A DNA stretch of 64,000 nucleotides from Bombyx mori (Eukaryota > Arthropoda > Insecta > Lepidoptera > Bombycidae). Under the pieces are notes generated by a model. The model was not told the DNA's origin, did no database searches, and saw nothing but the letters and a program-made list of their open reading frames with translations. This document shows positions 34,091 to 46,945 of this stretch, piece by piece. The translations under genes and the position numbers were made by a program. Location of the stretch: NCBI RefSeq assembly GCF_030269925.1, contig NC_085121.1, forward strand, positions 451,501 to 515,500, read 5' to 3'. The first letter of the stretch is position 1, and each line of letters opens with the position of its first letter.

Positions 34091-34782
34091 TCTATATTTC
34101 TTTTCCATTTCATTTTCAGTCTAACCTATCAAAAAAAGTTGCAGGAGATACAAAATCAATGTATTTCATATATATTATACTGGAATGGCATCATCTTTGT
34201 TTGAGGCAGTAGGCAAGTAGGCTGTACTCGAGGACTTACATGAAGTAAGGTTTCGTAAAATAAACATGAATATCCCGCTTTAATTGTTAACGTTACTGCT
34301 GCATTACATAAAGCAAGAAGAGTACGAGTAAACAGGAAATTTACTTAAACAATGAGCCGTAACAACGTTTTGATGAATGTTTCAAAAGAATCCGACACAA
34401 TGGTAACACAAACACGAGTAACAAAAGTGCGAAATGCAAACGAGAAATGGGCAATTACTTTACGTACGCGTAACACGAGATATTAAACAAATATTCGTTT
34501 CAATCTGCAGTTCTTATACGAGATTAATAAGAAATTAAACATAAGGTCATTGAGTTATGTTGGCATAGAAAAAAAAAACAATAAATTATTGACAATCTAG
34601 TATAAATTACTACAACTTTGTCGAATGGTGCCCGCATTGCTGATGGAATGCCTGGAGTCAGTCACAATTAGATTGTGGCATCTATGGGAGGTGGTCCTCC
34701 TTATGAGGTCGTGAACTTGATGGAATTAAGGTGGCAAACCGGCTTGTCTGCTGACGTGAAATAACGATAATTTAAACTTCCT

Positions 34783-34960
34783 TCTTTTTCCTACTGGTAG
34801 CCTTGAGAGGCTATGTCAGCGTAACCGAGCGAGTAGGTGAACTCTCGGGGCTCTAACCTGGCAGCGTTGCTAACACTAGCCCTAACAAGAGCAATGCTAT
34901 TTAGTTATGAACACATAAATAGTACTTCTGCTCAAATAGTATCGCGATTGTTGACGTTTG
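34783..34960 (-). mobile_element. CACTGAGTTTCTCGC-family tail
   Basis: CTACTGGTAGCCTTGAGAGG, TAGGTGAACTCTCGGGGCTC, GCAGCGTTGCTAACACTAGC on plus; minus-strand copy. Confidence 0.65.
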
Positions 34961-35281
34961 GCACAACCCTGGCGACAAACGGCCGTCGGCACTTTGCCAA
35001 CGTGACTTGGTGTTTCCCGACGTTTCTGGTACACGTGACACGTCGCTAATTAACTTTTTGTAGATCAAGTTCGAATTCGAGTGAAAAACGACCGCGATTC
35101 ACCGTGACTGTTTAAACACATGAGAATTTTCTGAATTTATTCATTCGTCCCTATCAATTGGTACAACGCCAGAAACCTTTCCTGAAGTGCTAACAACTGT
35201 ACAAAGGATTCAATCAGGGGAACCATTGGACGGGGGAGGTATATCGTTCCAGATCTTGATGGTACACAAAATATCCATAGA

Positions 35282-35472
35282 CACAGCCCACTGAGTTTTT
35301 CGCCGAATCTTCTCAGTGGGTCGCGATTCCGATCCGGTGGTAGATTCTGCGAAGCACTTAGGGCTAGTGTTAGCAAATTCTCTCAGGTTAAGCCCGTGAG
35401 CTCACTTACTAGTCCGGGCGTAGCTGAAATAGCCTCGTAAGCTACCAACGAATAGGTACAGGAAAAAAAACA
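35282..35472 (+). mobile_element. CACTGAGTTTCTCGC-family tail
   Basis: CAGCCCACTGAGTTTTTCGC, GGTCGCGATTCCGATCCGGT, CCCGTGAGCTCACTTACTAG and an A-rich end. Confidence 0.7.
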
Positions 35473-36712
35473 CAAAATATTTTTATTTGTAATATTATTA
35501 TATATGTTATGATGGTAATATAATGTAGGCACTATCTACAGAAGCATTCCTAATAGAATGAAATTATCTTTTGTAATAGAACTGGACGTTTCCAAGTCTA
35601 ATATTAACATTATTAAGGTAGAAGATTTAATACATTACATACGCGCGTATATTTACATTTTCAATTAAGTATCATAGTTTATTTTTTGTAATGCAATTTT
35701 TAACGAAAAGTCAATGTTAGGTCAAGTTTACCTCTATCCTTGGCCCTTTGCCTCTCAGAATTCAATCCTTGTGGGCGGAAAAATGTATAATCTCTATTAA
35801 TAAATTTTGGCTTTTAATATTACTAAAATACTCTACCTTATTTAGGGCACCCGAACGCTTATGTGTGAATATGATTATAGAATATTTTCCTTACCTGTAA
35901 CAAAATGAGACGTTTAATTAGTTAACAAGTAAAGAGATCTTAAGTACACACACAATTATCATTAGTTATAAACTCCCCTGAAAACATTCCACTAAAATAT
36001 TTTTAATTAGAGTACAAACTTGAAAGGTTCAAACTCAAAGAGTATTTAATTATTAGCACGTTCACAGAGAGGATCATCCAAATTAAAATTATTCGACTTA
36101 ATGTTTTGATTGCCTAAGTACATGGACGAACGAGCTCACGGTCCCACTCGGTGTTTACAGGAGTCAATAGACATCATTAAACGAATGCCGCTACTCACTT
36201 GGACGCAAGAAGTCTCGAATAGATTGAATAACGAGTCATCCTTCAAATCGGAAAGGATGACGGCTTCGCGGCAAACATAGGGACAATTGAGGAGCGCTGC
36301 CCTTCCAATAGACAATACCTACCAGTTGCAGTGCAATAATGTCGTACAAATTATCATCACAAAAATATATTTCTTTACATTAGATGCGCAGACGATATCA
36401 TGGATCATCGTATGGTGTGATATGGTAGTTAGTTATGTGTACTCTCTCTAGTCTCGTATGTGTTTTATAAACGTAATTACGAAATATAATACCTTAGCTT
36501 GCGCCGTTCAACAATTGAACATTTAACTATTTTTTAAATATTTAGAGATTAAATACATAAATCTCTGCTTTTCTAGCGTAAAGCTTATAGTTGAAAGAAC
36601 TATTCAGTTGCTGAGGACCATGAGCACTCAAGTCTGTAGTCAACATCCACCTTCAAACACCAGATCCAAGTCTCCGCTGCATTGGATTACCGGTTTTCGT
36701 ACTTCACTAACT
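35473..36712. other. AT-rich stretch with an old Bm1-like fragment at 36123-36310
   Basis: 36123-36310 keeps GGACGAACGAGCTCACGGTC, GGAGTCAATAGACATC and GGCTTCGCGGCAAACATAGG in minus-strand Bm1 order. Nothing else recognised. Confidence 0.45.
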
Positions 36713-37160
36713 TATTTTTTTTATTACTTATTACAATAGATAAATGGACGAGCTCACAGCCCACCTGGTGTTAAATAGTTACTGGAGCTCATAGACATCT
36801 ACAATGTAAATGCCGCCATCCACCTTGAGATATGAGTTCTACGGTCTCACTTTTTTAACAGTACAACGGCTGCTCCGCCCTTCAAACCGAAACCGAAATT
36901 ACTTCTTCACGGCAGAAATAGGCAGGATGGTGGTGCCTACTCATGCGGACTCAGAAGACGTCCTACCAGTAATTACGCAAATTATAACTTTGCAGGTTTG
37001 ATTTTTATTACACGATGTTATTCCTTCACCGTGGAAGTCAATCGTGAACATTTGTTAAGTACGTATTTCATTGAAAAATTGGTACCCGCCTGCGGAATTC
37101 GAACACCGGTGCATCGCTACATACGAATGCACCGGACGTCTTATGCTTTAGGACGACTTC
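36713..37160 (-). mobile_element. full-length Bm1 SINE
   Basis: Complete from TATTACTTATTACAATAGAT on the left to the tRNA-like head (GAAGTCGTCC...GACGTCCGGTGCATTC on minus). Box B-like GTGTTCGAATTCCGC is present; box A has lost a few bases. Confidence 0.9.
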
Positions 37161-37639
37161 AAAAATAACCAAATTACATGCATCGCTGCTTTACAGAAGA
37201 AATATCTAGGCATGCTTTATTTGAACAAATTAATTCAACATCTTATACTCTTTACTAACTTACAAAATCAATAACGATAAACTTTAAGATAATTTTAAAA
37301 TGCACATACAAGAGCAAGCACACGGGTTTAACAAATATATAATTGGGCTTCAACAAGGAACTGATCCCTGACCCCGGGGCGCAGTATTGAAGATCGCAGA
37401 CCAGTGATGCGATCGTAATCGCAAATATCGGTACAACTCCGTTTATTAAATCCGATAACGATTCGACAGGCCATTGTACATTAGCGGCTTCCTGTAATTA
37501 CCACAACACGCTGCGCATGTTCACAATCAAAGTTTCGTATTCACTATAATTTTATATTCGCGGGCGAAAGAATTTAGGCGGAGGTCAAAACAAAACAGCG
37601 CTTCGTGACTACTGCTGCGATCTTGCTTCATTTAATAAA

Positions 37640-38040
37640 TAATAGATTAAAAAAATAAAAAAACACGCTTTATATAACATAAAATTCAACTAAAAAATAG
37701 AAAATAAATTTTAATAATATTTAAATTGAAAATAGTGTAAATATATATATTTTATTGTAAAAAAAGCGTGGGGTGCTTTTTAAGATATTATTGAAATAAT
37801 AATTCTTCTACTCATATCTGTTTTTACTATTATTTATTTTTCAGCTTTTAGTAGAATTTCAATTTTTTCAATTTTTTTTTATTTTTTTTCCAATTATTTT
37901 TAATATTGAATTGTCATCGGTCCTCAATAAATCTACAGAGTTTGAATCAAATATGGCCGTTTAAAGTGGGTCAAAATCGCGTCTAAAGGAGTCAGTTACA
38001 AACATACATACAAGTGAAGCTAATAGAAAAGCGTGTAAAA
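37640..38040. repeat. AT-rich interspersed repeat with ACACGCTTT ends
   Basis: AAAAACACGCTTTATATAAC at the left and GCTAATAGAAAAGCGTGTAA at the right form short inverted ends. The interior includes AAAAAAGCGTGGGGTGCTTT. A related end occurs at 21015-21035. Confidence 0.45.
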
Positions 38041-39282
38041 ATGAGTACTTCGACGTCCTAGGATGGCACGTTCATAGTAATATTTAAAAAAAAACACTGA
38101 ACTAAATCCGGAAGAGAAGTGCATCTGAGGGCGATAGTTACTGATATTCATAAATTAGACTTGACATAAATTTAAATTTGGAAACATGTTTATATGACAC
38201 GATGCATCAGTGGTGGATTTTATATTGTTTCTAAATTACTAAAAGTAAATTTAAAAAAATTACCAATTTGAAATTAATGTGTTGGTAAAATAAATAAAAA
38301 TTATCGTTTATGAAGATTCTGAAATTTATGGTCTCCGGGAAAGATTTAGCACCATAAAGACCGCGAGCTTCTTTCGTCCGGGTGAAACTGACCTCCGGGC
38401 CAACAATAATCCTTCCTTCATAAAAAAATAAACTATAAAATATTTAAAAGAAGCAATGTTAAGGGACTTTTCATAGTGGACGGCATTTTTCTTATGTCCC
38501 TGTTAGTGTTGATGTCCATACAGTCCAGACAACGGTGATCATAATCTAGAGGATTTTTATGTATATCGTTCTTGCGCTGCCTTAAACGAATTACCCTTTC
38601 ATATACAAAACACGCGTATGTATGCGGAGAAGGCACAGAGGCAGAAATTCAATGCGCTGGTCGGACTAAATACGCTCCACTCTCAATACTTCAGTCCACG
38701 TTGCTATTCACACAGCCGAGGACAGGCAGGAATGGCGCAGGATAATACAGGAGAAAGTTGTTAGAGGAGGCCACGACCCTCAGCACTGAGAATTATCGAG
38801 GCAACGAGGAGGATACAAACACGCATAACGCTCAGTTGATAGCGATGACACGAGCGTGTTTCTAAACAGATACAAATTTTCTTTCGTAAATCAAAATCAT
38901 TAACGTCATTTAACAAGGCCTTGAAGAAAACGAACGGACAGACATAATGATAAAAATTAAGTAGAACTTGTGTAATCATTCACAATAAGATAATAAATCA
39001 CAGATCCCAATCGGCTGCAATTGTTGACCTGAATAATACATGTTTTATATCACCTTGAGAATATTAGTGATAGATAAAAATATATTTCGGTATTTTTTGC
39101 AATCACACGAGTTGCTTAAAACAGATTTTTATATATTTTGTGAACACCTAATTTATGTTCTCGTTTCTTCCTTTAAAGATTATAGAAAAAATAATAATAA
39201 ACTTATTATTATTTTTATTTTTAAAAATATAAATATAATTAATTATTAAATAATATTATTAAAAATAATAATGATTATTATT
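38041..39282. other. no recognised gene
   Basis: AT-rich. 38340-38430 resembles part of the 43500 repeat (GGGTGAAACTGACCTCCGGG, CAATAATCCTTCCTTCATAA). 39190-39285 is an A/T microsatellite. Confidence 0.4.
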
Positions 39283-39394
39283 ATTTTTTATTGCCGTGTA
39301 GGTAGACAAGCATAAGGCCCGCCTGATGGTGAGTGGTTACCATCACCCATGGACGTCAGCAATGCCAGGGGCAGAGCCAAGCCGCTGCCTACCG
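39283..39394 (-). mobile_element. LINE tail only
   Basis: TTTTTTATTGCCGTGTAGGT to GCCGCTGCCTACCG; begins at the same GGTAGGCAGC point as the other short copies. Confidence 0.82.
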
Positions 39395-39977
39395 TTATTT
39401 AGTTTATAAAAGGCTATATTATCATTCCAGGTATTTTGATGACGCTGTGTACTTTAGCCGATTTTTGTAAATAACTGCACGGGACCATATCGTCCTGCCT
39501 TTTCTGCTTCTAATCAATCCTGAGATTTGGTTTGTAGGGTAGGATTGCTATGGATACTTTGGTCACATAATTTCCTTAGAAATCTAAACTATACTCGCCA
39601 CAACTTTCTCGGAATGAACTTATATAAGTATTTTCAAATTCTAGAGTATGATCTTTATGAATTTTCCCCGAATGCGTCAGACTACCCACATCTTGGCAAA
39701 TAATTGCAATTGCTGATGTCATTGATTGCTCTAACACTACGTTACTGGCATGGCGATACTCAATCCATCCTTAATATAGAGTGATGCATCTCTGTATTGA
39801 AATATATTATTATGTATATTTTTGGATGCACCATTTTTACCAACTTAATGATTTGGTGGAGGGAATTAAAAAAATAAGGGAGTGTATAATCTATTACATT
39901 AAATGATATTGACTTTTATTAAATGAGAAGTTAAACATGTTTTTTGAAAGTGTTGATGTCTCGAAGGTCTGCTGCAC

Positions 39978-41210
39978 GGCGCCGCGGCCGTCATCACACA
40001 GTATTGCAGTAATTCGAAAAACATTAATATTCAGAATTGATAGGACAGACTTGTCTACAAAAAATTCTGGCGGATCATTTTGACTTTTTTTTATAATATG
40101 TTTGCATATTTTTGCGTTTTTGTCGGAATACCTCAAACCTAAAATCAAACCAGTAATGTAGTCCGACATTATAATTAATGCAGTTAATAAGACGTACTTT
40201 GGTGCTCGACGTCCGGAGTGCGAATGTCCAAACATTTGTCAGAGTCAGTAACATTATAACGACCATTAAGCCACAGCGGAACCGCTCGACAAAACGCTAA
40301 ATCAAATTATCTGAAAATTGATTTTAATAATTCAGCCATGATGATAATTTGAGAGCTGCTTTTATTGGGATTAAAATTTTTACTGGTGGTAGGATCTCTT
40401 GTGAGTTCGCGCGAGTGTCGCATTTACGTTGTGGATGTCTATGGGCTCCAGTAACCACTTAACACTAGGTGGGCTGTGAGCTCGTCCACCCATTTAAGCA
40501 ATAAAAAAATGTACGTCTGTAGCAACACATACGAGACCAGGATAAGTAGAACCAGGAATATCAAATCTAAGACCCTGACTCCAACCGACAATCAATTATC
40601 AGCGAGCCACTAGTCTAATGGAACGCGTTGATGAGGTGAGGAGTTGACGCATCTGGTATTAGGCGGTTAGCTGAGTTCATGCGTCGCATCGCCAATGCCA
40701 CCGCCCACCTCACAATTGAGCTTCAAGTCTGAATTGTATAGGCACAATACCTATCCCAACTTCGCAGCAAAGTTAGTCAGGACTACAGCACTGAGTGGTA
40801 CGAGTTGATTGATTTGGTTCATCGTTTCAACCGACTCTCCTGTGAGAACTTCTAAATTCAACTAAGTCCTGAACGATAAAAGATAATACGATATGAATAA
40901 TTCATATTTGAACTGGTAATCGACGCCATCACAGCTCGAGGCGCGGGTTAATCGTTGGAATAATTTCAAATCTCAACCAATTCCTTACGATAATTACTTT
41001 TTATAGCTACATTAAATCTCCCTAATGAATTCCGGCATAATCTTGTAGGTAACGAGGAAAATGAAAATTAATTATATTTTAAATAAGGTATAATTCGTTT
41101 ATTTTCCTTACTCTGGCTTAAAGTAGCTTTTGTGGGCTAAGGATAAGACATCCGGCGTATTTGTATCAAACAATGCGACCGTGCCAAAAGCACATTTCTA
41201 AAACAAATAA
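39978..41210. repeat. segmental duplication, block A (copy 1)
   Basis: 1233 bases from GGCGCCGCGGCCGTCATCAC to CTAAAACAAATAA recur at 41721-42953 at a constant offset of 1743. I found one substitution (G at 40053, T at 41796) and no indel. Block A includes a deleted Bm1 (40384-40508) and otherwise unassigned sequence. Confidence 0.95.
40384..40508 (+). mobile_element. Bm1 SINE with internal deletion
   Basis: CTGGTGGTAGGATCTCTTGT joins directly to GTCGCATTTACGTTGTGGAT, skipping about 110 central bases; ends GCAATAAAAAAAT. The duplicate at 42127-42251 has the same deletion. Confidence 0.85.
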
Positions 41211-41224
41211 TTAAAACAAATAAA
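41211..41224. other. 14-bp filler at the A/B junction
   Basis: TTAAAACAAATAAA joins blocks A and B. It nearly repeats the last bases of block A (CTAAAACAAATAA), as in template-switched end joining. Confidence 0.6.
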
Positions 41225-41720
41225 TATTAATTATTCGGTACAAGTCCACAAGAGCCTTGAAATGAAAAACAAAATCATTGGACACATAGTTCTTCCAAAA
41301 GGATTCGTTAAGTCTCAGTACATTAAATTCATCTCACTGAGAGGATTGTCGAAGATTAATTATATATATTAATAATTAATTAAATATAGAATTAAGACTA
41401 GATTTTTTAAAGTTTATCGCAATTATTGTGCTGAAAGAAAAACTTATGTTGACGTTTATATATAGACGACTAGTGACTGGTGCCTTGAGGTCTGTCGACT
41501 TTTTTTTTATTGCTTATGTTGGTGGACGAGCTCTCAGCCCATCTGATATTAAGTGGTTACTGGAGCCCATAGACATCTACAACGTAAATACGCCACCCAC
41601 CTTGAGATATAAGTTCCAAGGTCTCCGTATAGTTACTACGGCTGCCCCACCTTTCGAACCGAAACGCATCACTGCTTCACGGCAGAAATAGGCAGGATGG
41701 TGGTATCTACCCGTGCGGAC
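41225..41720. repeat. segmental duplication, block B (copy 1)
   Basis: 496 bases from TATTAATTATTCGGTACAAG to ATCTACCCGTGCGGAC recur at 47487-47982 at a constant offset of 6262; no difference seen. The right border cuts through a minus-strand Bm1 (41500-41720), where it joins block A's GGCGCCGCGG. Confidence 0.95.
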
Positions 41721-42953
41721 GGCGCCGCGGCCGTCATCACACAGTATTGCAGTAATTCGAAAAACATTAATATTCAGAATTGATAGGACAGACTTTTCTA
41801 CAAAAAATTCTGGCGGATCATTTTGACTTTTTTTTATAATATGTTTGCATATTTTTGCGTTTTTGTCGGAATACCTCAAACCTAAAATCAAACCAGTAAT
41901 GTAGTCCGACATTATAATTAATGCAGTTAATAAGACGTACTTTGGTGCTCGACGTCCGGAGTGCGAATGTCCAAACATTTGTCAGAGTCAGTAACATTAT
42001 AACGACCATTAAGCCACAGCGGAACCGCTCGACAAAACGCTAAATCAAATTATCTGAAAATTGATTTTAATAATTCAGCCATGATGATAATTTGAGAGCT
42101 GCTTTTATTGGGATTAAAATTTTTACTGGTGGTAGGATCTCTTGTGAGTTCGCGCGAGTGTCGCATTTACGTTGTGGATGTCTATGGGCTCCAGTAACCA
42201 CTTAACACTAGGTGGGCTGTGAGCTCGTCCACCCATTTAAGCAATAAAAAAATGTACGTCTGTAGCAACACATACGAGACCAGGATAAGTAGAACCAGGA
42301 ATATCAAATCTAAGACCCTGACTCCAACCGACAATCAATTATCAGCGAGCCACTAGTCTAATGGAACGCGTTGATGAGGTGAGGAGTTGACGCATCTGGT
42401 ATTAGGCGGTTAGCTGAGTTCATGCGTCGCATCGCCAATGCCACCGCCCACCTCACAATTGAGCTTCAAGTCTGAATTGTATAGGCACAATACCTATCCC
42501 AACTTCGCAGCAAAGTTAGTCAGGACTACAGCACTGAGTGGTACGAGTTGATTGATTTGGTTCATCGTTTCAACCGACTCTCCTGTGAGAACTTCTAAAT
42601 TCAACTAAGTCCTGAACGATAAAAGATAATACGATATGAATAATTCATATTTGAACTGGTAATCGACGCCATCACAGCTCGAGGCGCGGGTTAATCGTTG
42701 GAATAATTTCAAATCTCAACCAATTCCTTACGATAATTACTTTTTATAGCTACATTAAATCTCCCTAATGAATTCCGGCATAATCTTGTAGGTAACGAGG
42801 AAAATGAAAATTAATTATATTTTAAATAAGGTATAATTCGTTTATTTTCCTTACTCTGGCTTAAAGTAGCTTTTGTGGGCTAAGGATAAGACATCCGGCG
42901 TATTTGTATCAAACAATGCGACCGTGCCAAAAGCACATTTCTAAAACAAATAA
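41721..42953. repeat. segmental duplication, block A (copy 2)
   Basis: Second copy of 39978-41210. After CTAAAACAAATAA it continues into unique sequence (CTACCTAACATACG), unlike copy 1. Confidence 0.95.
42127..42251 (+). mobile_element. Bm1 SINE with internal deletion (duplicate)
   Basis: Same element as 40384-40508, carried by the duplication. Confidence 0.85.
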
Positions 42954-43365
42954 CTACCTAACATACGTTCACAATCGAATGAAGAAAAAGCATCGTATAA
43001 TATGGAGACTAGTGGTGGTACGACAAATTGCGAGCTAGCTCGGGTAGATACCACCACCATCCTGTCTATTTCTGTCGCCAATCAGTCATAAGTTCAGATT
43101 TGAATTCAGATTGAATTCGTATCAGCTCCGGCTGTGGGATCTAGTAACAATATAAATCCAGAGGACGCGAGTTGGAATACCTATTTTTCACAAAAAGAAA
43201 TAAAGAAAAGACGAGAAAGCAAGGTCAATCCAGCTATCATCACGTACTACAATACCGTGAGCACTCGTAAGCATCTTCAACAGTACACATCATGTGAGTG
43301 TACAAACTGAATGATTCACAGACGAGCTCGTGGTCCATAAAGACGGCAATCTAACCCATGCATCA

Positions 43366-43580
43366 GCCCGCTGAGTTTCTCACTGGATCTTCTCAGCGGG
43401 TCGCGATTCCGATCCGGTAGTAGATTCATTCGCCGCTCTTAAGTTGTTAGGTCTCCTTTGGAGGCACTCGGGCAGCCGTTAGCAAATCCCACCCCTCCTG
43501 GCTGAACCTTGCTCGCCCACCTGTCCTGGTGAAACTGGAAAGGCCTCCGGGCCACCAGTAATCCTTCAATCATGAAAAAA
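43366..43580 (+). mobile_element. CACTGAGTTTCTCGC-family tail, variant 3' end
   Basis: CAGCCCGCTGAGTTTCTCAC and CGATTCCGATCCGGTAGTAG are followed by a different end, CCTGTCCTGGTGAAACTGGA, AAGGCCTCCGGGCCACCAGT, AATCCTTCAATCATGAAAAA. Confidence 0.62.
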
Positions 43581-44573
43581 AAACGGCAACGAGGACAGTG
43601 CCACTCCGCCAGGATGTCTAACCTCCCAATTGAAGCGAAAGAGCAGCTAAACGACCTTCGCAGAATCAACAAGTAGGAACCATTTGTCAATAAAATACAA
43701 TTTTGATTCAATAAGTACATTGACCAGTTGTCTCTGTATCCAAATTCAGAATGGTTTGAGGATGATGCTAGTTCAACGGAATCCCGCTAATGAAACCGTC
43801 TTGGCGCAGAGGCTGATGTAGGAGTCATTACGTGTAATTAACAAAACCCATTGATGTACCGTGTAGGACGCGCCTATTTATAGACAATGACAAATGTAAC
43901 CGCCAAACTTTGTTTTGCGAGCGTGGGATTTGATTCATACTATATGTTTATTTACATTACTTTAATGAAATCCGTAGTAATTATTATATTTAAATTGTGA
44001 CAAAGATATTTAAGAATAAATAGTCTAAATTAATCGATGCGGTTAAATTCGAGGAGCCAATTCGCTGTGCCCATTGCTAGCCACCATCACGAGATTCGGA
44101 CCATTTCTAATGAGATACCGCTTGCCACGAGTGATTGGCTGTGTTTTTCAAATTTCTGGAGATACTAAGAACGCCCGAGTATATAGGCAAAAAATATATA
44201 ATATTTAAAACAAAAAATATATCTTGCTATGTACCTCTTCTACTTTATAAACTTATACCCAGACCTCCAATTTCTCGGAAATAATTATCTTACGGACAAC
44301 AGGAAAATTGTCTCGTCGTATAGTGACGTACTGATCGAGAGTCGATACGATCAGTCGGTTTCGCAGAATCCGAAGCGAGTCTGAAAGCGGCTGTGTTGTG
44401 TTGTATTGTATTTGTTGAAATCGCAAGGTCGCACAAGGCCACTGTACTAATTATGTAAAGTGCACACGTCAGCGCTTTGGACAAAAGTACTTTTGGAATT
44501 ATAATACATTTTTATATGTAAATATGCATTACTCTTGGTCTCTCGAAATAAAATGCAAAATTAAAGTGTTTTT

Positions 44574-44865
44574 GAAGTGAAACTTCTTTAGGCGCGTTGA
44601 GAGTAAAATTTAACTCGCGACAGATTCGTTATGGCTAAAGAGAAAAGATACAATTTAGGACGATCGAGAGTGAGAAAATAGACAGAGCGTCTCGCGAATC
44701 ACTTGACCTTGGAGAGAGGGAGTAAGTAAGCTAGTTCGTATCTCTTATACACAGCATTCCCTATTACAAGAGAAAATTTATTTAAGAATGAAAAATGAAG
44801 TAAATACACACCGGACAAGAAGTTTCACTTCTTTCACGTGCACCAAGTTGTATGCGCACCATTGT
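44574..44865. repeat. inverted-repeat element, GAAGTGAAACTTC family
   Basis: GAAGTGAAACTTCTT (44574-44588) is the exact reverse complement of AAGAAGTTTCACTTC (44817-44831). Homology to the inverted copy at 54600-54885 continues past the right repeat through CACGTGCACCAAGTTG. Interior motif CGACAGATTCGTTATGGCTA is shared by both copies. No open frame. Confidence 0.8.
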
Positions 44866-44938
44866 TTATTCAAGTATGTCTTTATAGAGACATTCATACT
44901 GTCCATAACTCTACCACCAATTGGGAATGTAGTTTTAC

Positions 44939-44971
44939 CACTGAGAAGAATCGGCAAGAAACTCAGTGGGC
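44939..44971 (-). mobile_element. small CACTGAGTTTCTCGC-family fragment
   Basis: ACTGAGAAGAATCGGCAAGA, AACTCAGTGGGCT on plus, the reverse complement of the family's first 33 bases. Confidence 0.5.
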
Positions 44972-45566
44972 TGTGTCTGTGAGTTAATTTGCTCGTCGAG
45001 CCCTTCGTCGTTAGCGCTGTTGCTACCTGCTTATCCAACGTAATCTATACAGAACGTATGTCAATAACACTGTTTGGTGTCATCATTAACATTTTTAACG
45101 CTGCTTTTAATGTTTGTCTGCGAAGGAACACCACAATCGAAGAATACGACTATTTTTAGTAACGATTGGCTAACACTACTTCGTAAAGTAGCACCTTCCC
45201 AGTTGAGGATATCTCGACAGCGTTTCGGAAACTTCCGTTGCGGAATCTGCGATATGATCTCGAACGGTAATCCAGATATTTACGACTTCCGTGCCGTACA
45301 CATTTTTATTGATGGTCGGTAAATTGTTGAAACGTTTTCGTTCGTCGGAAAATTGTAACTCATTCGCCGCTGCTAAATTGGAAAACAACCAGATTTTGTA
45401 AAACTACTGAACGCAGACAGCCCACTTATGATAATGACACAGTCTTTCGGATTTCGAATAAAAATTTGAGTTACATTATGTAAAATATGCTATAAAGAGA
45501 TTGATACCAGCAAAACACCGACAATGTCCTAGACAAAGTAACGCATTTGTCTTGTTTTATAAATAT

Positions 45567-45984
45567 ACTAGCTTTTGTCCGCGACTTCGTCCGCGTGGAA
45601 TAGTTCACAAATAATGCTTTATTTTAGAACAAATTTGGTTAGCATAAAAAACAATATAAGTGAGCAAACCATAACATATAGACCTATGCTGTCGCGGACT
45701 TTTTTTTAGATCTTTTAAAGGGGAACAATTCTGTCATACATTATTTTAGCGAAACTTTAACCGCTTCTGCAGCGCACGCAGCGGAAGCTCTCAAAAGGTA
45801 AAAATAACCCCCATTTTTAAACATAATTTATTGGTGCTTCGCTTGTATTGGTCTTAGCCTATAATAGTATTCCTCGATAAATGGGCTATCTAACACTGAA
45901 ATATTTTTTCAAACCGGACCAGTACTTCCTGAGATTAGCGCGTTCAAACAAACAAGCTCTTCAGCTTTATAATATTAGTATAGA
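45567..45984 (-). mobile_element. Helitron-like element (CGCGGACAAAAGCTAGT family)
   Basis: Left border ACTAGCTTTTGTCCGCGACT (CTAGT end on minus); right border TAATATTAGTATAGA (TC start on minus). The ACTTCGTCCGCGTGG motif is widespread in Lepidoptera. The open frame at 45881-46147 overlaps its end and is not a gene. Confidence 0.65.
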
Positions 45985-46691
45985 TGAGAAGGGACACATC
46001 GTTATGAGAAAAACACTGAACGAGCAAAATTTGATTGCTAGAGGTCAACGATCCGGTTATTGCGCTGACGAGACAGTCGTTATCGGCAGGGAGTACCGTG
46101 AGGTAGGTGAATGCGATCACCCAGCTTCGGACTTAACATCAAAGTAGCTATCGCATTGTTCTGTGAGGCCGCACGTATACGCGCATAATCCTGTTTATCT
46201 CTGAATAAAATAGTCGTTATGCCAACGCAATTGGATGTCGTATCTCAAGACAGGCGGCAGCGTAGCATAGATACCGTCAATCTATCGGGTACCGGAATAA
46301 TTCTGAATCGAGCTTAAACGATATAATCGGTCAACGTTCTATTCTCGATCGTATTCTAAAACCAAAAACAACAAACACACATGAAGAACACAGATTCCAG
46401 ATGAAATTCTACGAACCGTCAAATGGAATATCTGCGCTTCCTAGTGAATGAACGGTAATGACGTAAACCATACATCGCACGTGTGTGTTTACATGTTCCG
46501 AAAACTAGACCCGGAATGTCTGTGAACGTTTAGAAATAAAACTGTTTAGATTCATATTGGATTGTTTACTAACGGCACGAATAATTGGGTTAACGTGTTT
46601 TACGAATACGGCGCATATGTGGCAAGTCATGTGTGATTGAACATTATTTATCATATGGGAACGTACCAACAGGCATCTCAGCTTTTTTAAG

Positions 46692-46945
46692 AGTTTTTAT
46701 TTTTATTTTTATTGCTTAGATGGGTGGACTAGCTCACAGCCCACCTGGTGTTAAGTGGTTACTGGAGCCTATATACATCTACAATGTAAATGCGCCACCC
46801 ACCTTGAGATATAAGTTCTAAGGTCTCAGTATAGTTACAACGGCTACCCCATCCTTCAAACCGAAACGCATTACTGCTTCACGGCAGAAATAGATGGGGT
46901 GGTGGTACCTACCCGTGCGGACTCACAAGAGGTCCTACCACCAGT
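46692..46945 (-). mobile_element. Bm1 SINE lacking the tRNA head
   Basis: TTTTATTGCTTAGATGGGTG to GGTCCTACCACCAGT. Starts at the same ACTGGTGGTAGG point as other headless copies. Confidence 0.9.

Noticed and set aside
39894..42009. Repeated minus frames (MFGHSHSGRRAPKYVLLTAL start) as a duplicated gene
   Set aside because: The frames repeat only because block A is duplicated. No domain, signal or splice support; the second one runs into Bm1 sequence.
45881..46147. 88-codon frame as a small gene
   Set aside because: Its first third is the Helitron-like element end; the rest has no recognised domain.
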